NCBI RefSeq assembly: GCF_024752355.1
Contig: NZ_JANTHZ010000012.1
Location: forward strand, 1 to 64,000
DNA length: 64,000 nt
Direction: 5' to 3'
DNA from: Ancylobacter mangrovi
GTDB taxonomy: Bacteria; Pseudomonadota; Alphaproteobacteria; Rhizobiales; Xanthobacteraceae
Shown here piece by piece: positions 29,213 to 40,131 of this stretch (position 1 is the stretch's first letter; each line of letters begins with the position of its first letter). The notes below the pieces were generated by a model. The model made no database searches. It was not told the origin of the DNA and was given only the letters and a program-made list of their open reading frames with translations. Made by a program: the position numbers and the translations under genes.

Positions 29213-30571
29213 TCAGGGCACGCTCTCGACCAGCGGCGTGCCCCCGAGCTCCAGCCGCACCCGCCCGCGCCCGGCGGGATGGATGCGCAGCGGCGCGTCC
29301 TTCTCCTCCAGCCGGCGCCGGAGCAGCAGCAGCCGCGTCTCGAGATTGTCCTTGAGGTCCGGCAGGCGCAGCTCGGGCGCGCGGCGGATCTGCTGGTTGG
29401 CGAACTCGGTCCGGCCGGTGGCGAGATAGTCGCGCAGCATCAGCATGACGAGCCGCCCAGCGACGCCGCGTATGAGATAGTCGCCGCCGATGAACACCGC
29501 GTCGTCGAAGCGGTGGTGGCGCACAAGGAACGGCACGCCCCCGGTGAGCGTCGCCGCTACCGGCTGCGGCGCTTCCGCCATCGCCGCCTCGGGCGTCGCG
29601 GCACCCGTGGCCTCCCCCGCGCCCAGAGCGTTCATCCGCAGCCCCGCCGCCAGCGGCAGGGCAATCAGGCTCAGCGCCGCCTCGTGCTCGTGGCAGAAGG
29701 CGAAGCGTTCCGGCGATTCGGCGAACAGCACCCCCGTCAACCGCCCCTGGGCCACCAGCGGCACCGCGATCTGGCTCTGCGGAGCCGCGAGGCCCGGCAG
29801 CGCGATCTCCCGCTCCGAGCCCGCCGGCCCCGCCCCGGCGGCGGCCGCGTAGCGCCGGCCCCGGCTCATGTCGCTGATGCGCACCGGCACCCGCCACTCG
29901 CCGACGAGGCCGATCACCCCCTCGCCGAGCGCCACCTCCGAGCCGACCCCGCGCGCCGGATAGCCCCGGCTGGCGAGGGTGACGAGCCGGCGCCCCTCCC
30001 CGGCCGGCACCAGCACCATGGAATGGCGGATGCCGAGATCGGTGGCGAGCCCCTCCAGCGCCCGGTCCAGCATCGCCCCGGCGTCGGGCTCGGCGCCGAT
30101 GGCGGCGGCCAGCAGCGCGACCGCCTCCAGCTTCACCCGGCCGGCCGGGTCGGTCGGCGCCGCCGCCACGCCCGGAGAGGGCACGGCGCGAATCGCCTCG
30201 ACGCGGTAGATGTCCGCCGAGCGCAGCTTCATCACCTCGCCCCAGCCACCATGCCCGCTGGTCGCGGCGAGCTGGATCGACATGCGCTCGAACAGCGGGC
30301 CGGCGTTCTCCCGCCGCACCGGTGCGATGTCGATGAGGAACTGGTCGCCGCTGCGCCCGTCGACCACCATCAGCGTCGCCGCGCAGCGCAGCGCGATATT
30401 GGCCGCGGTCTTGGAGAAGAACTGGTTCGTCAGCGCCACATGCGCGTCGTCGACGAAATGGACCTGCGAGAGATAGGAGACGTTCGGCATCCCCTCGCCG
30501 TCCACCGTGGCGACGATGGAGGGAATGACGCCCTCGAAGCAGGCGCGAAGATCGGCGAGGCGCACCGTCAT
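29213..30571 (-). CDS. flavin-barrel + GAF + winged-helix-like regulatory protein
   Basis: A 452-residue three-part protein. Residues about 5-140 are a split-barrel FMN-binding fold of the pyridoxamine-phosphate-oxidase type (PSIVATVDGEGMPNVSYLSQ, ALTNQFFSKT). Residues about 150-310 are a GAF domain (LDRALEGLATDLGIRHSMVL, ASRGYPARGVGSEVALGEGV). The last 95 residues (GVAGRLVMLMLRDYLATGR, LPDLKDNLETRLLLLRRRLE, then GRGRVRLEL) look like a winged-helix domain. This suggests a redox- or ligand-sensing regulator. The last assignment is inference. ATG 30571 overlaps the stop of the upstream gene (ATGA), so the two are translationally coupled. Confidence 0.7.
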   Translation of the reverse strand: MTVRLADLRACFEGVIPSIVATVDGEGMPNVSYLSQVHFVDDAHVALTNQFFSKTAANIALRCAATLMVVDGRSGDQFLIDIAPVRRENAGPLFERMSIQLAATSGHGGWGEVMKLRSADIYRVEAIRAVPSPGVAAAPTDPAGRVKLEAVALLAAAIGAEPDAGAMLDRALEGLATDLGIRHSMVLVPAGEGRRLVTLASRGYPARGVGSEVALGEGVIGLVGEWRVPVRISDMSRGRRYAAAAGAGPAGSEREIALPGLAAPQSQIAVPLVAQGRLTGVLFAESPERFAFCHEHEAALSLIALPLAAGLRMNALGAGEATGAATPEAAMAEAPQPVAATLTGGVPFLVRHHRFDDAVFIGGDYLIRGVAGRLVMLMLRDYLATGRTEFANQQIRRAPELRLPDLKDNLETRLLLLRRRLEEKDAPLRIHPAGRGRVRLELGGTPLVESVP

Positions 30572-31038
30572 GGCACGGGCTCGCCGAGCCGGCGGCCGGC
30601 ATCGATGCCCGGCGTCTGGGCATAGAGCGCCAGCGGGCGGTAGCGCACGCGCTGGAGGTCGAGCTCGCACAGCCACGCCCCGGCCGGGCGCGCGGCAACG
30701 CCGACCGCGGCGAGGCGCCGCGTCATCTCCGCAACATAGCTCGCGGCGCGGCGCCGGTCGTCCTCGTCCGCCGTCCCCACCTCCAGCACCACGGACTTGA
30801 CCTGATAGCAGCGGTAGTCCTCCAGCCCCGCGAAGGTGAGGGCGAGCGGCGCGCCCGGCACCAGATCGCCGGTCAGCTCCGGCCACTGCACCCGCGAGAC
30901 CAGCGTCTCGAACAGCGCCGGCCCGGCCCGCCGGGTGCCGACCGCGCGCCCGATCGCCGCCCGCATCCGCGCATCGCGCGAGGCGAGGATCGTCATCACG
31001 GCGCCCTCGATGAAGCCGGCGATCTGCTCGTCGATCAT
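30568..31038 (-). CDS. pyridoxamine 5'-phosphate oxidase-like (FMN split-barrel) protein
   Basis: A 156-residue single-domain protein with the FMN-binding split-barrel pattern: an N-terminal helix (MIDEQIAGFIEGAVMTILAS), RDARMRAAIGRAVGTR, then PLALTFAGLEDYRCYQVKS. It resembles small uncharacterised PNPOx-like proteins rather than PdxH itself. It overlaps by 4 bp (ATGA) with the GAF/winged-helix protein that carries a second split barrel, so the two probably act together, perhaps as a heterodimeric flavin sensor. The ligand and reaction are unknown. Confidence 0.65.
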   Translation of the reverse strand: MIDEQIAGFIEGAVMTILASRDARMRAAIGRAVGTRRAGPALFETLVSRVQWPELTGDLVPGAPLALTFAGLEDYRCYQVKSVVLEVGTADEDDRRRAASYVAEMTRRLAAVGVAARPAGAWLCELDLQRVRYRPLALYAQTPGIDAGRRLGEPVP

Positions 31039-31215
31039 GCCCCCCGCCTCCGCCCTGCGATCCGCTCCCCGCGCGGCCGCGCCAGATTAGGACACTCTTA
31101 GGAAAGGTGCCCGGGCCATTAGCATGAATTTAGGAAGCGCCGACCCCGCGCCCGCCCTATCCCCGCGCCATCCGCAACACGACGTAGCCCTCCCCGCCCT
31201 CACCCGGGCGGGCGG

Positions 31216-32139
31216 ATGGCGACGCGCTTTTCGAGAACCACCATGGACACCTTCAGCCCCGTGCAGACCCTCGCGCCCGGCGATCACAGCCTCGCCCCGC
31301 GCGACATCCCGGCCGAGCCGTTCCGTCTCACCCCGCGCGAGCTCGACGCCTATCTGGCCCGCATCGGTCTCGGCCGGCCACGCGCGGCCGATCTTCCCAC
31401 GCTCGTCGCGCTGCACCACGCCCATGTCACCAGCTTCACCTGGGAGGCGATCGACGCCTTCATGGGCTGGCCGGTCGATCCCCACCCGCACGCGGCCTTC
31501 GCCAAGATGGTGGACGGCCCGCGTGGGGGCTGGTGCTACGAGATGAACGGCCTGTTCGGCGCCGCGCTCGCCGCGCTCGGCTACAAGGTGACGCGCCTGT
31601 GCGCGGGGGTGCGCCGCGCCGAGTTGGGCGACATGGCGGTCGGCAATCACCTCACGCTGCGCGTCGACCTCGACCAGCCCTGGCTCGCCGAGGTTGGCCT
31701 GGGCGACGCCATCCTCGCGCCGGTCCCGATGCGGCTAGGCGCCGTCGAACAATACGGCCGCGCCTTCGCCATCGCCGAGGCCGACGGCGGCTGGCTGCGC
31801 TTCCACAACCACCGCCACGGCGCGGCGCCGAGCTTCGACTTCCGGCCCGGCCATTGCGACGAGGCGGCGCTCGCCGCCGCCCATGAGATGCTGATCCGCG
31901 ACGCCGGCTCGCCCTTCCTGCGCAATCTGGTGGTGCAGCGCCACGCGCCTGGCCGCACCGAGGGCATCTTCAACCACACGCGGCGCATCGTGACCGATGC
32001 CGGCGTGGAGGAGCGCCCGATCGCCGATGCGCGCGAATTCGCCCGGCTGATGCGCGAGGTGTTCCAGATCGAGGTGCCCGAGCCCGAGGCCGTCTGGGCC
32101 CGCGTGGTCGAAACCGAGCGCGACTGGCTGGCCGCCTGA
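31216..32139 (+). CDS. arylamine N-acetyltransferase family protein with Cys-His-Glu triad
   Basis: A 307-residue NAT-family protein that would transfer acetyl from acetyl-CoA to arylamines or hydrazines. The nucleophile is Cys107 in PRGGWCYEMNGLF, the base is His145 in VGNHLTLRV, and the third position, normally Asp in a DVGFG motif, is Glu159 in WLAEVGLGD. Family-typical flanks include HHAHVTSFTWEAIDAFMG and the C-terminal NHTRRIVTDAG. ATG 31216 is the longest start, and ATG 31243 (MDTFSPVQ) is an alternative. It stands alone between oppositely oriented genes and has no visible regulator. Confidence 0.87.
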   Translation: MATRFSRTTMDTFSPVQTLAPGDHSLAPRDIPAEPFRLTPRELDAYLARIGLGRPRAADLPTLVALHHAHVTSFTWEAIDAFMGWPVDPHPHAAFAKMVDGPRGGWCYEMNGLFGAALAALGYKVTRLCAGVRRAELGDMAVGNHLTLRVDLDQPWLAEVGLGDAILAPVPMRLGAVEQYGRAFAIAEADGGWLRFHNHRHGAAPSFDFRPGHCDEAALAAAHEMLIRDAGSPFLRNLVVQRHAPGRTEGIFNHTRRIVTDAGVEERPIADAREFARLMREVFQIEVPEPEAVWARVVETERDWLAA

Positions 32140-32142
32140 CGC

Positions 32143-32160
32143 TTTCCGGCGCGCGGAAAA
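32143..32160. terminator. short hairpin between convergent genes
   Basis: TTTCCG and CGGAAA arms around GCGCG, followed by short A/T runs on both sides, in the 25-bp gap between the convergent NAT and DUF459 genes. It is possibly a weak bidirectional terminator. Confidence 0.4.
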
Positions 32161-32164
32161 TCGC

Positions 32165-33556
32165 TCAGGGCGTCGCGGCTGGCGCCGGGGCGGGAGCCGG
32201 GCTGGCGGGAGCCCCCATGGAAGGCGCCGCCGTGGTCGTCCCGGCCGCCGAGGGCGCGGCGGCGGCCGGCTGCGTCGGAGAACCCGCCGGCCAGCGGAAA
32301 TCGTCGGTGCGGCCGGTCACCGAAGGCAGCGCCGCACCGCTGACGAGCACCCGTGCCGGCTCCGGCTCGCCCTCGTCCGCGGCGGGGGTCGCGGCCGGCG
32401 TCGTACCCGGCGCGCCGGCCAGCACACGCGCGCCCGCCGAGGTGCCGCCGGTGAGCAGGATGATGGAGGGTCGCGCCGCGGCGGCGCTGAGCGCGGCGGC
32501 GGCCGGATCGGCGGGATCGACCAGCAGATGGTCGAGCTCCTTGTCGACGAAGAAGGCGAGCTTGCGTCCACCCGCGCGGGTGAAGCCCACGCCGTCGGAA
32601 TCGCGCAGGCGCCGGCGCTGGCCGTCGACATCGGGGCCCGACATCATGAACTTGCCGTCCTCGTCGACGAAGCCGTCCGTCACGTCGGCATAGATCAGGC
32701 CGGCGCGCTCGACATGCTCCTTGATGAGGGCGTTGAGCTTGGTGACGCGCTCGTTGAGCGGCCCGTCCTCGACCGGCGGCAGGCCAACCATCACCACCGG
32801 CCGGCCATAGAGCTTGAGGCCGAGCAGGAACTCGTCGAGCCGGCGGCCATAGATGTTCTGCCAGCGCTCGTCGAGCACCTCGGCCCGCCCGGCGGGATCG
32901 TCGATCGGCTTGAGGTCATTCATGCCGGCGAACACGACCACGATATTGGCCTGCGAGGCGGTGGCGATCTGGCGCGCCGAGCCCGCCCAGTCGAAGCCGC
33001 TCTGCGGCCCGAGGCCGGAGCCCTTCTCGGTCTTGCCGACCACCGCCACCGTCTCGCGATCGGAGGCGAAGGCGTCGGCGAGGCCCTGCGCCAGCGGGTC
33101 GGCGTATTCGTCGCCCATGACCAGCACGAACTGCGAAAACGTGTCGGAATCCTTCCGCGCCTCGTCGGCAGAGGCGTAGACTTGGCCGCGCGGCTCGGAA
33201 GGCTGCTCGATCGCCGGGGCGGCACGCTGCTGCGCCGGGGCCGAGGGCACGTAGCGCGGCTGGCTCGGCGCGGCGGTGCGCGGGGTCGAGGGGCTGAACA
33301 GGTCGATCAGCGGCTGGAACGGCGACCAGACCTTCTTCTGGCGCGGCGGCGGGGGAAGCTGCTGGCGCTGGCGCGCGGGCTGGCGCTGCTGCTGGCGCAC
33401 CGGCTGGTTGCCGACATTGCCCGGCGGGCGGAACCAGTCGCTCTGCGCACGGGCGGGCACCGGGCCATCGAAGGCAGGGCCGGCCAGCAGCGCACCGGCC
33501 AGAGCCAGCGCCCACACGCCCAGCCTCATCCCTCGCCTGTCCGGCCGTCTCGCCAT
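32165..33556 (-). CDS. exported DUF459 (SGNH-like) protein lacking the nucleophile Ser
   Basis: A 463-residue exported protein. A signal peptide (about 11-37, cut after ARA) is followed by a Gln/Pro/Arg-rich linker (38-125), then a DUF459/SGNH domain: VLVMGDEYADPLAQGLA (block I, about 144), VVVFAGMNDLKPI (block III, about 208), VMVGLPPVED (about 256) and GVGFTRAGGRKLAFFVDKEL (block V region). The last 100 residues are Ala/Pro-rich low complexity. In block I the usual catalytic Ser of GDS is Glu150, and no replacement Ser is obvious, so hydrolase activity is doubtful. DUF459 proteins are often linked to cell-wall or exopolysaccharide acylation. Confidence 0.78.
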   Translation of the reverse strand: MARRPDRRGMRLGVWALALAGALLAGPAFDGPVPARAQSDWFRPPGNVGNQPVRQQQRQPARQRQQLPPPPRQKKVWSPFQPLIDLFSPSTPRTAAPSQPRYVPSAPAQQRAAPAIEQPSEPRGQVYASADEARKDSDTFSQFVLVMGDEYADPLAQGLADAFASDRETVAVVGKTEKGSGLGPQSGFDWAGSARQIATASQANIVVVFAGMNDLKPIDDPAGRAEVLDERWQNIYGRRLDEFLLGLKLYGRPVVMVGLPPVEDGPLNERVTKLNALIKEHVERAGLIYADVTDGFVDEDGKFMMSGPDVDGQRRRLRDSDGVGFTRAGGRKLAFFVDKELDHLLVDPADPAAAALSAAAARPSIILLTGGTSAGARVLAGAPGTTPAATPAADEGEPEPARVLVSGAALPSVTGRTDDFRWPAGSPTQPAAAAPSAAGTTTAAPSMGAPASPAPAPAPAATP

Positions 33557-33651
33557 GGTGCGCCTTCCGATGCCCGTTCCGGGCTGAAGCGGTGGACCAT
33601 TATCGCGGCCGTTTCAAGTCCCACGGCCGGCGCGCCGGCCGTGGACCGCGC

Positions 33652-35064
33652 TCAGGTTCCGCCCGAGCGCAGGCTGTCGAGCACCTCACCGGTGGCCATG
33701 CCGTCGGGCAGCATGCCCACCCGCACCTGATACTCGCGCACCGCGCTGCGCGTGCTGGAGCCGAGCACGCCATCGGCCGGGCCGACATCATAGCCGCGCG
33801 AGGCGAGGCGCTGCTGAAGCTCCGTGCGCTCGGTGCGCGAGAGTGCGCGCATGTCGTCCGGCCAGGGCTGCACGAAGCCGTCGCCGCCGCGGATCCGGTC
33901 CGCCAGATGGCCGATCGCCAGCGCGTAGGAGTCGGAGGGGTTGTAGCTGAGGATGGCCTTGAAATTGTCGGTCATCAGGAAGGCTGGGCCCTTGGCGCCC
34001 GCCGGCAGCAGCAGATAGGCGGTCTCGCTCGCATTCGGCATCGGCCGGCCCTCCGGCCGCCGCACGCCGAGCGCCCACCATTCGCGCATGGTCTTGCGCC
34101 GGTGCTTGTCGGCCAGCATGTAGTCGAAGCTGCGCGGCAGCACGACCTCGTAGCCCCAGCTCATGCCCGGGCGCCAGCCGCCGCGCTTCAGCTTGTGCGC
34201 GGTGGAGCCCATGGCGTCGGCGACGGAATCGACCACGTTGCGGTGCCCGTCGCCGTCGAAATCCACCGCGTCGCGCTGGAACGCGGTCGGCATGAACTGG
34301 GTCAGGCCGAAGGCGCCGGCCCACGAGCCCTTCAGGTGGCTCTCGGGAATGTCGCCTCGGTCGACGATGCGCAGCGCGGCGATGAACTCGTCGCGGAAAT
34401 AGGCCTTGCGGCGGCCGACGCAGGCGAGCGTGCCCGTCGCCTCGATCACCGGATAGGAGCCGCGCGCGCCGCCGTAATTGGTCTCGATGCCCCAGATCGC
34501 CGCCACCACATAGGGGTCGACGCCATAGGTGCGACCCACCGCGTCGAACACCTGGGCGTGCGCGGCCATCGCCTCGCGGCCCTTGCGGATGCGGGTCTCG
34601 GACACAAGCATGTCGACATAGTCGCCGGCGGTGCGGGAGAATTCCGGCTGGGTCTCCAGCTTCTTCATGATGTCCATGTCGGGCTTCAGCCCGGCCGTGT
34701 AGCGGCGGAAGCCCGCCGCCGACACGCCCTTCGCCCGCGCCCGGGGCTCCAGCGCGGCGATGCAGGCGCTGAAATTGCGCTCGTCGCGCGCGAGCGCGGC
34801 CGGCGTCATCGCCGGATGCGTCGCGGCGGGCGCGGAAGCCTGGGAGGACGACGCGTGCGAGGCCGGCGGCGGCACGGGGCGCGGCGCCGGCGAGGCGGCC
34901 GCGGTGCGCACCGCCATCGGCGAGGAATCCGTCAGCGAACCGGTAATGTCGTCGGGCGACGCACAGCCGGCGAGACCCAGACAGAGGAGCATTGAACCGG
35001 CCAGCATCGGACCGGCAGCAGAACCGCCGGCCGGGCGCCGGCCGTGAAGCGGGCGAAAACTCAT
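33652..35064 (-). CDS. lytic murein transglycosylase, MltB type lipoprotein
   Basis: A 470-residue periplasmic lipoprotein that cleaves the glycan strand of peptidoglycan. A long N-terminus leads to the lipobox LGLAGC (Cys about 34). A Ser/Ala/Pro linker is followed by the SLT_2 (MltB) domain (about 95-385), including AAIWGIETNYGG with the catalytic Glu (about 191) and GSWAGAFGLTQFMPTAF (about 265). The C-terminal peptidoglycan-binding domain (about 405-468) reads LQQRLASRGYDVGPADGVLG. Length and domain order are normal for the alphaproteobacterial MltB/SltB group. Divergent from galU. Confidence 0.92.
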   Translation of the reverse strand: MSFRPLHGRRPAGGSAAGPMLAGSMLLCLGLAGCASPDDITGSLTDSSPMAVRTAAASPAPRPVPPPASHASSSQASAPAATHPAMTPAALARDERNFSACIAALEPRARAKGVSAAGFRRYTAGLKPDMDIMKKLETQPEFSRTAGDYVDMLVSETRIRKGREAMAAHAQVFDAVGRTYGVDPYVVAAIWGIETNYGGARGSYPVIEATGTLACVGRRKAYFRDEFIAALRIVDRGDIPESHLKGSWAGAFGLTQFMPTAFQRDAVDFDGDGHRNVVDSVADAMGSTAHKLKRGGWRPGMSWGYEVVLPRSFDYMLADKHRRKTMREWWALGVRRPEGRPMPNASETAYLLLPAGAKGPAFLMTDNFKAILSYNPSDSYALAIGHLADRIRGGDGFVQPWPDDMRALSRTERTELQQRLASRGYDVGPADGVLGSSTRSAVREYQVRVGMLPDGMATGEVLDSLRSGGT

Positions 35065-35341
35065 AACGCATACCCTAACGCGAGGCCGAGGTCTGATTAG
35101 GGAGGCATCATGGTTTCAGTCGGCTTAACGCGATCAAATTTCCCATGGGGAATATGCGTTCCGCACGCGCCGGTCCGCGCCTGTCGTGGCGCGGGCGGGC
35201 CACGCCGCACTGCGGCACCTAATCGCCGCAAACGCGTTAGTGACTGTGTTCTCTCCGTAAGGAAGACGCTAAGCTTGGGGCGCTAGACCTTCGGCGCCAC
35301 TCACCTATCCATTGTGCAATCGAAAGCGGCAACACGTTCAT
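35065..35341. promoter_or_regulatory. divergent regulatory region between the transglycosylase gene and galU
   Basis: A 277-bp gap without a gene. It contains a palindrome, TTTCCCATGGGGAA (about 35138-35152), close in sequence to the GGGGAA/TTCCCC repeat at 6027-6043, and several GC hairpins. No hexamers stand out. Confidence 0.35.
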
Positions 35342-36232
35342 ATGGCCAGTCAAATCCGCAAAGCGATCCTGCCGGTAGCCGGCCTCGGCACCCGGTTCCT
35401 GCCCGCAACGAAGGCGGTCCCGAAAGAAATGCTGACGGTGGTCGATCGCCCCGTCGTCCAGCATGTCGTCGACGAGGCCCGCGCCGCCGGCATCGAGCAC
35501 ATCGTCTTCGTCACCGGCCGTAACAAGGGCGTCATCGAAGACCATTTCGACCGCCAGTACGAGCTGGAGGAGACGCTGAAGGACCGCGGCAAGACGCAGA
35601 TGCTCGACATGCTGAAGCGCGAGACCATGGGCCCGGGAGCGACCAGCTTCACCCGCCAGCAGCTTCCGCTCGGCCTCGGCCACGCCGTGTGGTGCGCGCG
35701 CGACCTGATCGGCAACGAGCCCTTCGCCCTGCTGCTGCCCGACATGCTGCACAAGCCGCGCAACGGCACCGGCTGCCTCGCGCAGATGGTCGATGCCTAT
35801 GCCAAGACCGGGGGCGGCAACCACATCGCCGTCTACGAGGTCCCGCCCGAGCAGACCGAGCAGTACGGCATCGTCGCCCTCGGCAACGAGATGGCGGAGG
35901 GCGTGCACAAGGTCGCCGGCATGGTCGAGAAGCCGAAGAAGGACGTCGCGCCGTCCAACCTCGCCATCTCCGGCCGCTACATCCTGCAGCCGGAGATCTT
36001 CGACCTGCTGGCCAGCCAGGAGCGCGGCGCCGGCAACGAGATCCAGCTCACCGATTCCATGCTCAAGCTGGCCCAGAAGCAGGATTTCTACAGCGTCACC
36101 TTCGACGGCTCGATCTATGACTGCGGCTCGAAGCTCGGCTTCCTGATGGCCAACGTCGCCTATGCGCTGGACAACCCGGAAATCTCCGGCTCCTTCCGCC
36201 CCGAGCTCGACGCGCTTCTGGCGCAGAACTGA
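35342..36232 (+). CDS. galU: UTP-glucose-1-phosphate uridylyltransferase
   Basis: A 296-residue nucleotidyltransferase that makes UDP-glucose for surface polysaccharides and glucans. Signature parts are the N-terminal [20 protein letters not shown] (about 9-28, the nucleotide-binding loop), [14 protein letters not shown] (about 59), [13 protein letters not shown] (about 106), LLPDMLH (about 128) and [13 protein letters not shown] (about 209). ATG 35342 ([11 protein letters not shown]) is the standard start. A TTG 30 bp earlier is in frame but unlikely. No strong ribosome binding site is seen. It shares a bidirectional terminator with clpB. Confidence 0.96.
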   Translation: MASQIRKAILPVAGLGTRFLPATKAVPKEMLTVVDRPVVQHVVDEARAAGIEHIVFVTGRNKGVIEDHFDRQYELEETLKDRGKTQMLDMLKRETMGPGATSFTRQQLPLGLGHAVWCARDLIGNEPFALLLPDMLHKPRNGTGCLAQMVDAYAKTGGGNHIAVYEVPPEQTEQYGIVALGNEMAEGVHKVAGMVEKPKKDVAPSNLAISGRYILQPEIFDLLASQERGAGNEIQLTDSMLKLAQKQDFYSVTFDGSIYDCGSKLGFLMANVAYALDNPEISGSFRPELDALLAQN

Positions 36233-36304
36233 GACGCGCCGCGCCGGCCCTGCCCTGTCGCGGAGCGCCCGGGCCAAGCGGTGATACCGAAGGTCATGCC
36301 GAAC

Positions 36305-36340
36305 GAAAAAGGGCGCCCCGCAAGGCGCCCTTTCATTTTC
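36305..36340. terminator. bidirectional intrinsic terminator between galU and clpB
   Basis: GGGCGCC and GGCGCCC arms around CCGCAA (36311-36330), flanked by AAAAA on the left and TTTCATTTT on the right. It therefore works in both directions for the convergent genes. Confidence 0.88.
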
Positions 36341-36363
36341 TCGCACGGTCTCCGTGCAGCCGG

Positions 36364-38982
<2,619 letters not shown>

Positions 38983-39062
38983 GTTCTGTGCCTCCTGGCC
39001 CCACATCCGCCCTCTGCGAGGCGCGGACGGTCATTCGGGACGACGGCGCCCGTATCCCGGCC

Positions 39063-39085
39063 GCCGCAACGGACCCCGTTGCGGC
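39063..39085 (-). promoter_or_regulatory. strong hairpin in the clpB leader
   Basis: A 10-bp perfect stem, GCCGCAACGG pairing with CCGTTGCGGC, around a 3-nt loop, located 80-103 bp before the clpB start. It has no U-tract. It may affect mRNA stability. Confidence 0.5.
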
Positions 39086-39121
39086 GATCCGTCCCTGCTC
39101 ATGTAGTGTTGCCCATCGGCA

Positions 39122-39148
39122 ACGGAAGGGGCGTTGAGGCAGGTCAAG
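39122..39148 (-). promoter_or_regulatory. candidate heat-shock promoter of clpB
   Basis: On the minus strand CTTG (39145-39148), a 16-bp spacer and CTTCCGT (39122-39128). The -35 agrees with the RpoH consensus. The -10 matches CYTATNT in only five of seven positions and the spacer is 1 bp short. Confidence 0.4.
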
Positions 39149-39192
39149 CGCAGGATTTTTCGCCGCCCTCCGCGCCGGCTCCGGAGGGGACC

Positions 39193-39948
39193 TCAGTCGG
39201 CCGCCCGCGCGCCCGCCATCATGTAGTTCACCGACAGGTCGCCCGACAGGCGCCAGGTGTCGGCCAGCGGGTTGAACACGACGCCGGTGCGGTCCGTCAC
39301 GCTCAGCCCGCCCGCCTCCAGCGCCGCCTTGAGCTCCTCGGGGGTCACGAACCTGTTCCAGTCATGCGTGCCGCGCGGCAGCCAGCCGAGCACGTATTCC
39401 GCTCCGACGATGGCCAGCGCGAAGGAGCGCTTGGTCCGGTTGAGCGTCGCCGCCACCATCAGCCCGCCCGGCTTCACCATCGAGGCGGCGCTGGCGATGA
39501 ACAGGCCGACATCGGCCACGTGCTCCACCACCTCCATGCACAGCACGACGTCGAAGCGCTCGCCCGCTTCCGCCATCTCCTCGGCGGTGGTGGCGCGGTA
39601 GTCCACCGGCACGCCGCTCTCCTGCGCGTGCAGGGCGGCGATGCGGGTGTTGCGCTCGGCCGGATCGATGCCGACCACATCGGCCCCCATGCGGGCCAGC
39701 GGCTCGCTCAACAGGCCGCCGCCGCAGCCGATATCGATCAGCCGCAGCCCGTCCAGCGGCCGGATCGCCTTCGGGTCGCGGCCGAAATGGGCCACCAGCA
39801 TCTCGCGCAGATAGGCCAGCCGCACTGGGTTGAACTTGTGCAGCACCCGCATCTTGCCGCGCGGATTCCACCACTCCGCCGCCAGCGCGGCGAAGCGTTC
39901 GACCTCGGCCGGATCGACGGTCGATGTGTGGGCGGCGCTGTTCTGCAT
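39193..39948 (-). CDS. ubiG: ubiquinone biosynthesis O-methyltransferase
   Basis: A 251-residue SAM-dependent methyltransferase that carries out both O-methylations in ubiquinone synthesis. It has the UbiG-specific segment [20 protein letters not shown] (about 19-38), the SAM motif [16 protein letters not shown] (about 69), [10 protein letters not shown] (about 91), MEVVEHV (about 138) and the C-terminal [17 protein letters not shown] 39948 ([13 protein letters not shown]) has AGGACC a few bases upstream, while the longer open frame does not resemble the family. Divergent from lysC with about 180 bp between. Confidence 0.95.
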   Translation of the reverse strand: MQNSAAHTSTVDPAEVERFAALAAEWWNPRGKMRVLHKFNPVRLAYLREMLVAHFGRDPKAIRPLDGLRLIDIGCGGGLLSEPLARMGADVVGIDPAERNTRIAALHAQESGVPVDYRATTAEEMAEAGERFDVVLCMEVVEHVADVGLFIASAASMVKPGGLMVAATLNRTKRSFALAIVGAEYVLGWLPRGTHDWNRFVTPEELKAALEAGGLSVTDRTGVVFNPLADTWRLSGDLSVNYMMAGARAAD

Positions 39949-40131
39949 GGTCCTGTTCCTGGTCCCGGGCCTTCGAGCGGGCCGTCCGCCGGTCCTCTTT
40001 CGATAAGCGTTCCAAGCGCGCGCGGCACCGTTGCGGGCCGGACGCGACGTCGATATGTATACGCGCCTTTTTGGCCGGGAGCCCACCTGTCTTGCCCGGC
40101 CGTCCATAGAATACGGTTACGGTTTCCCGCA

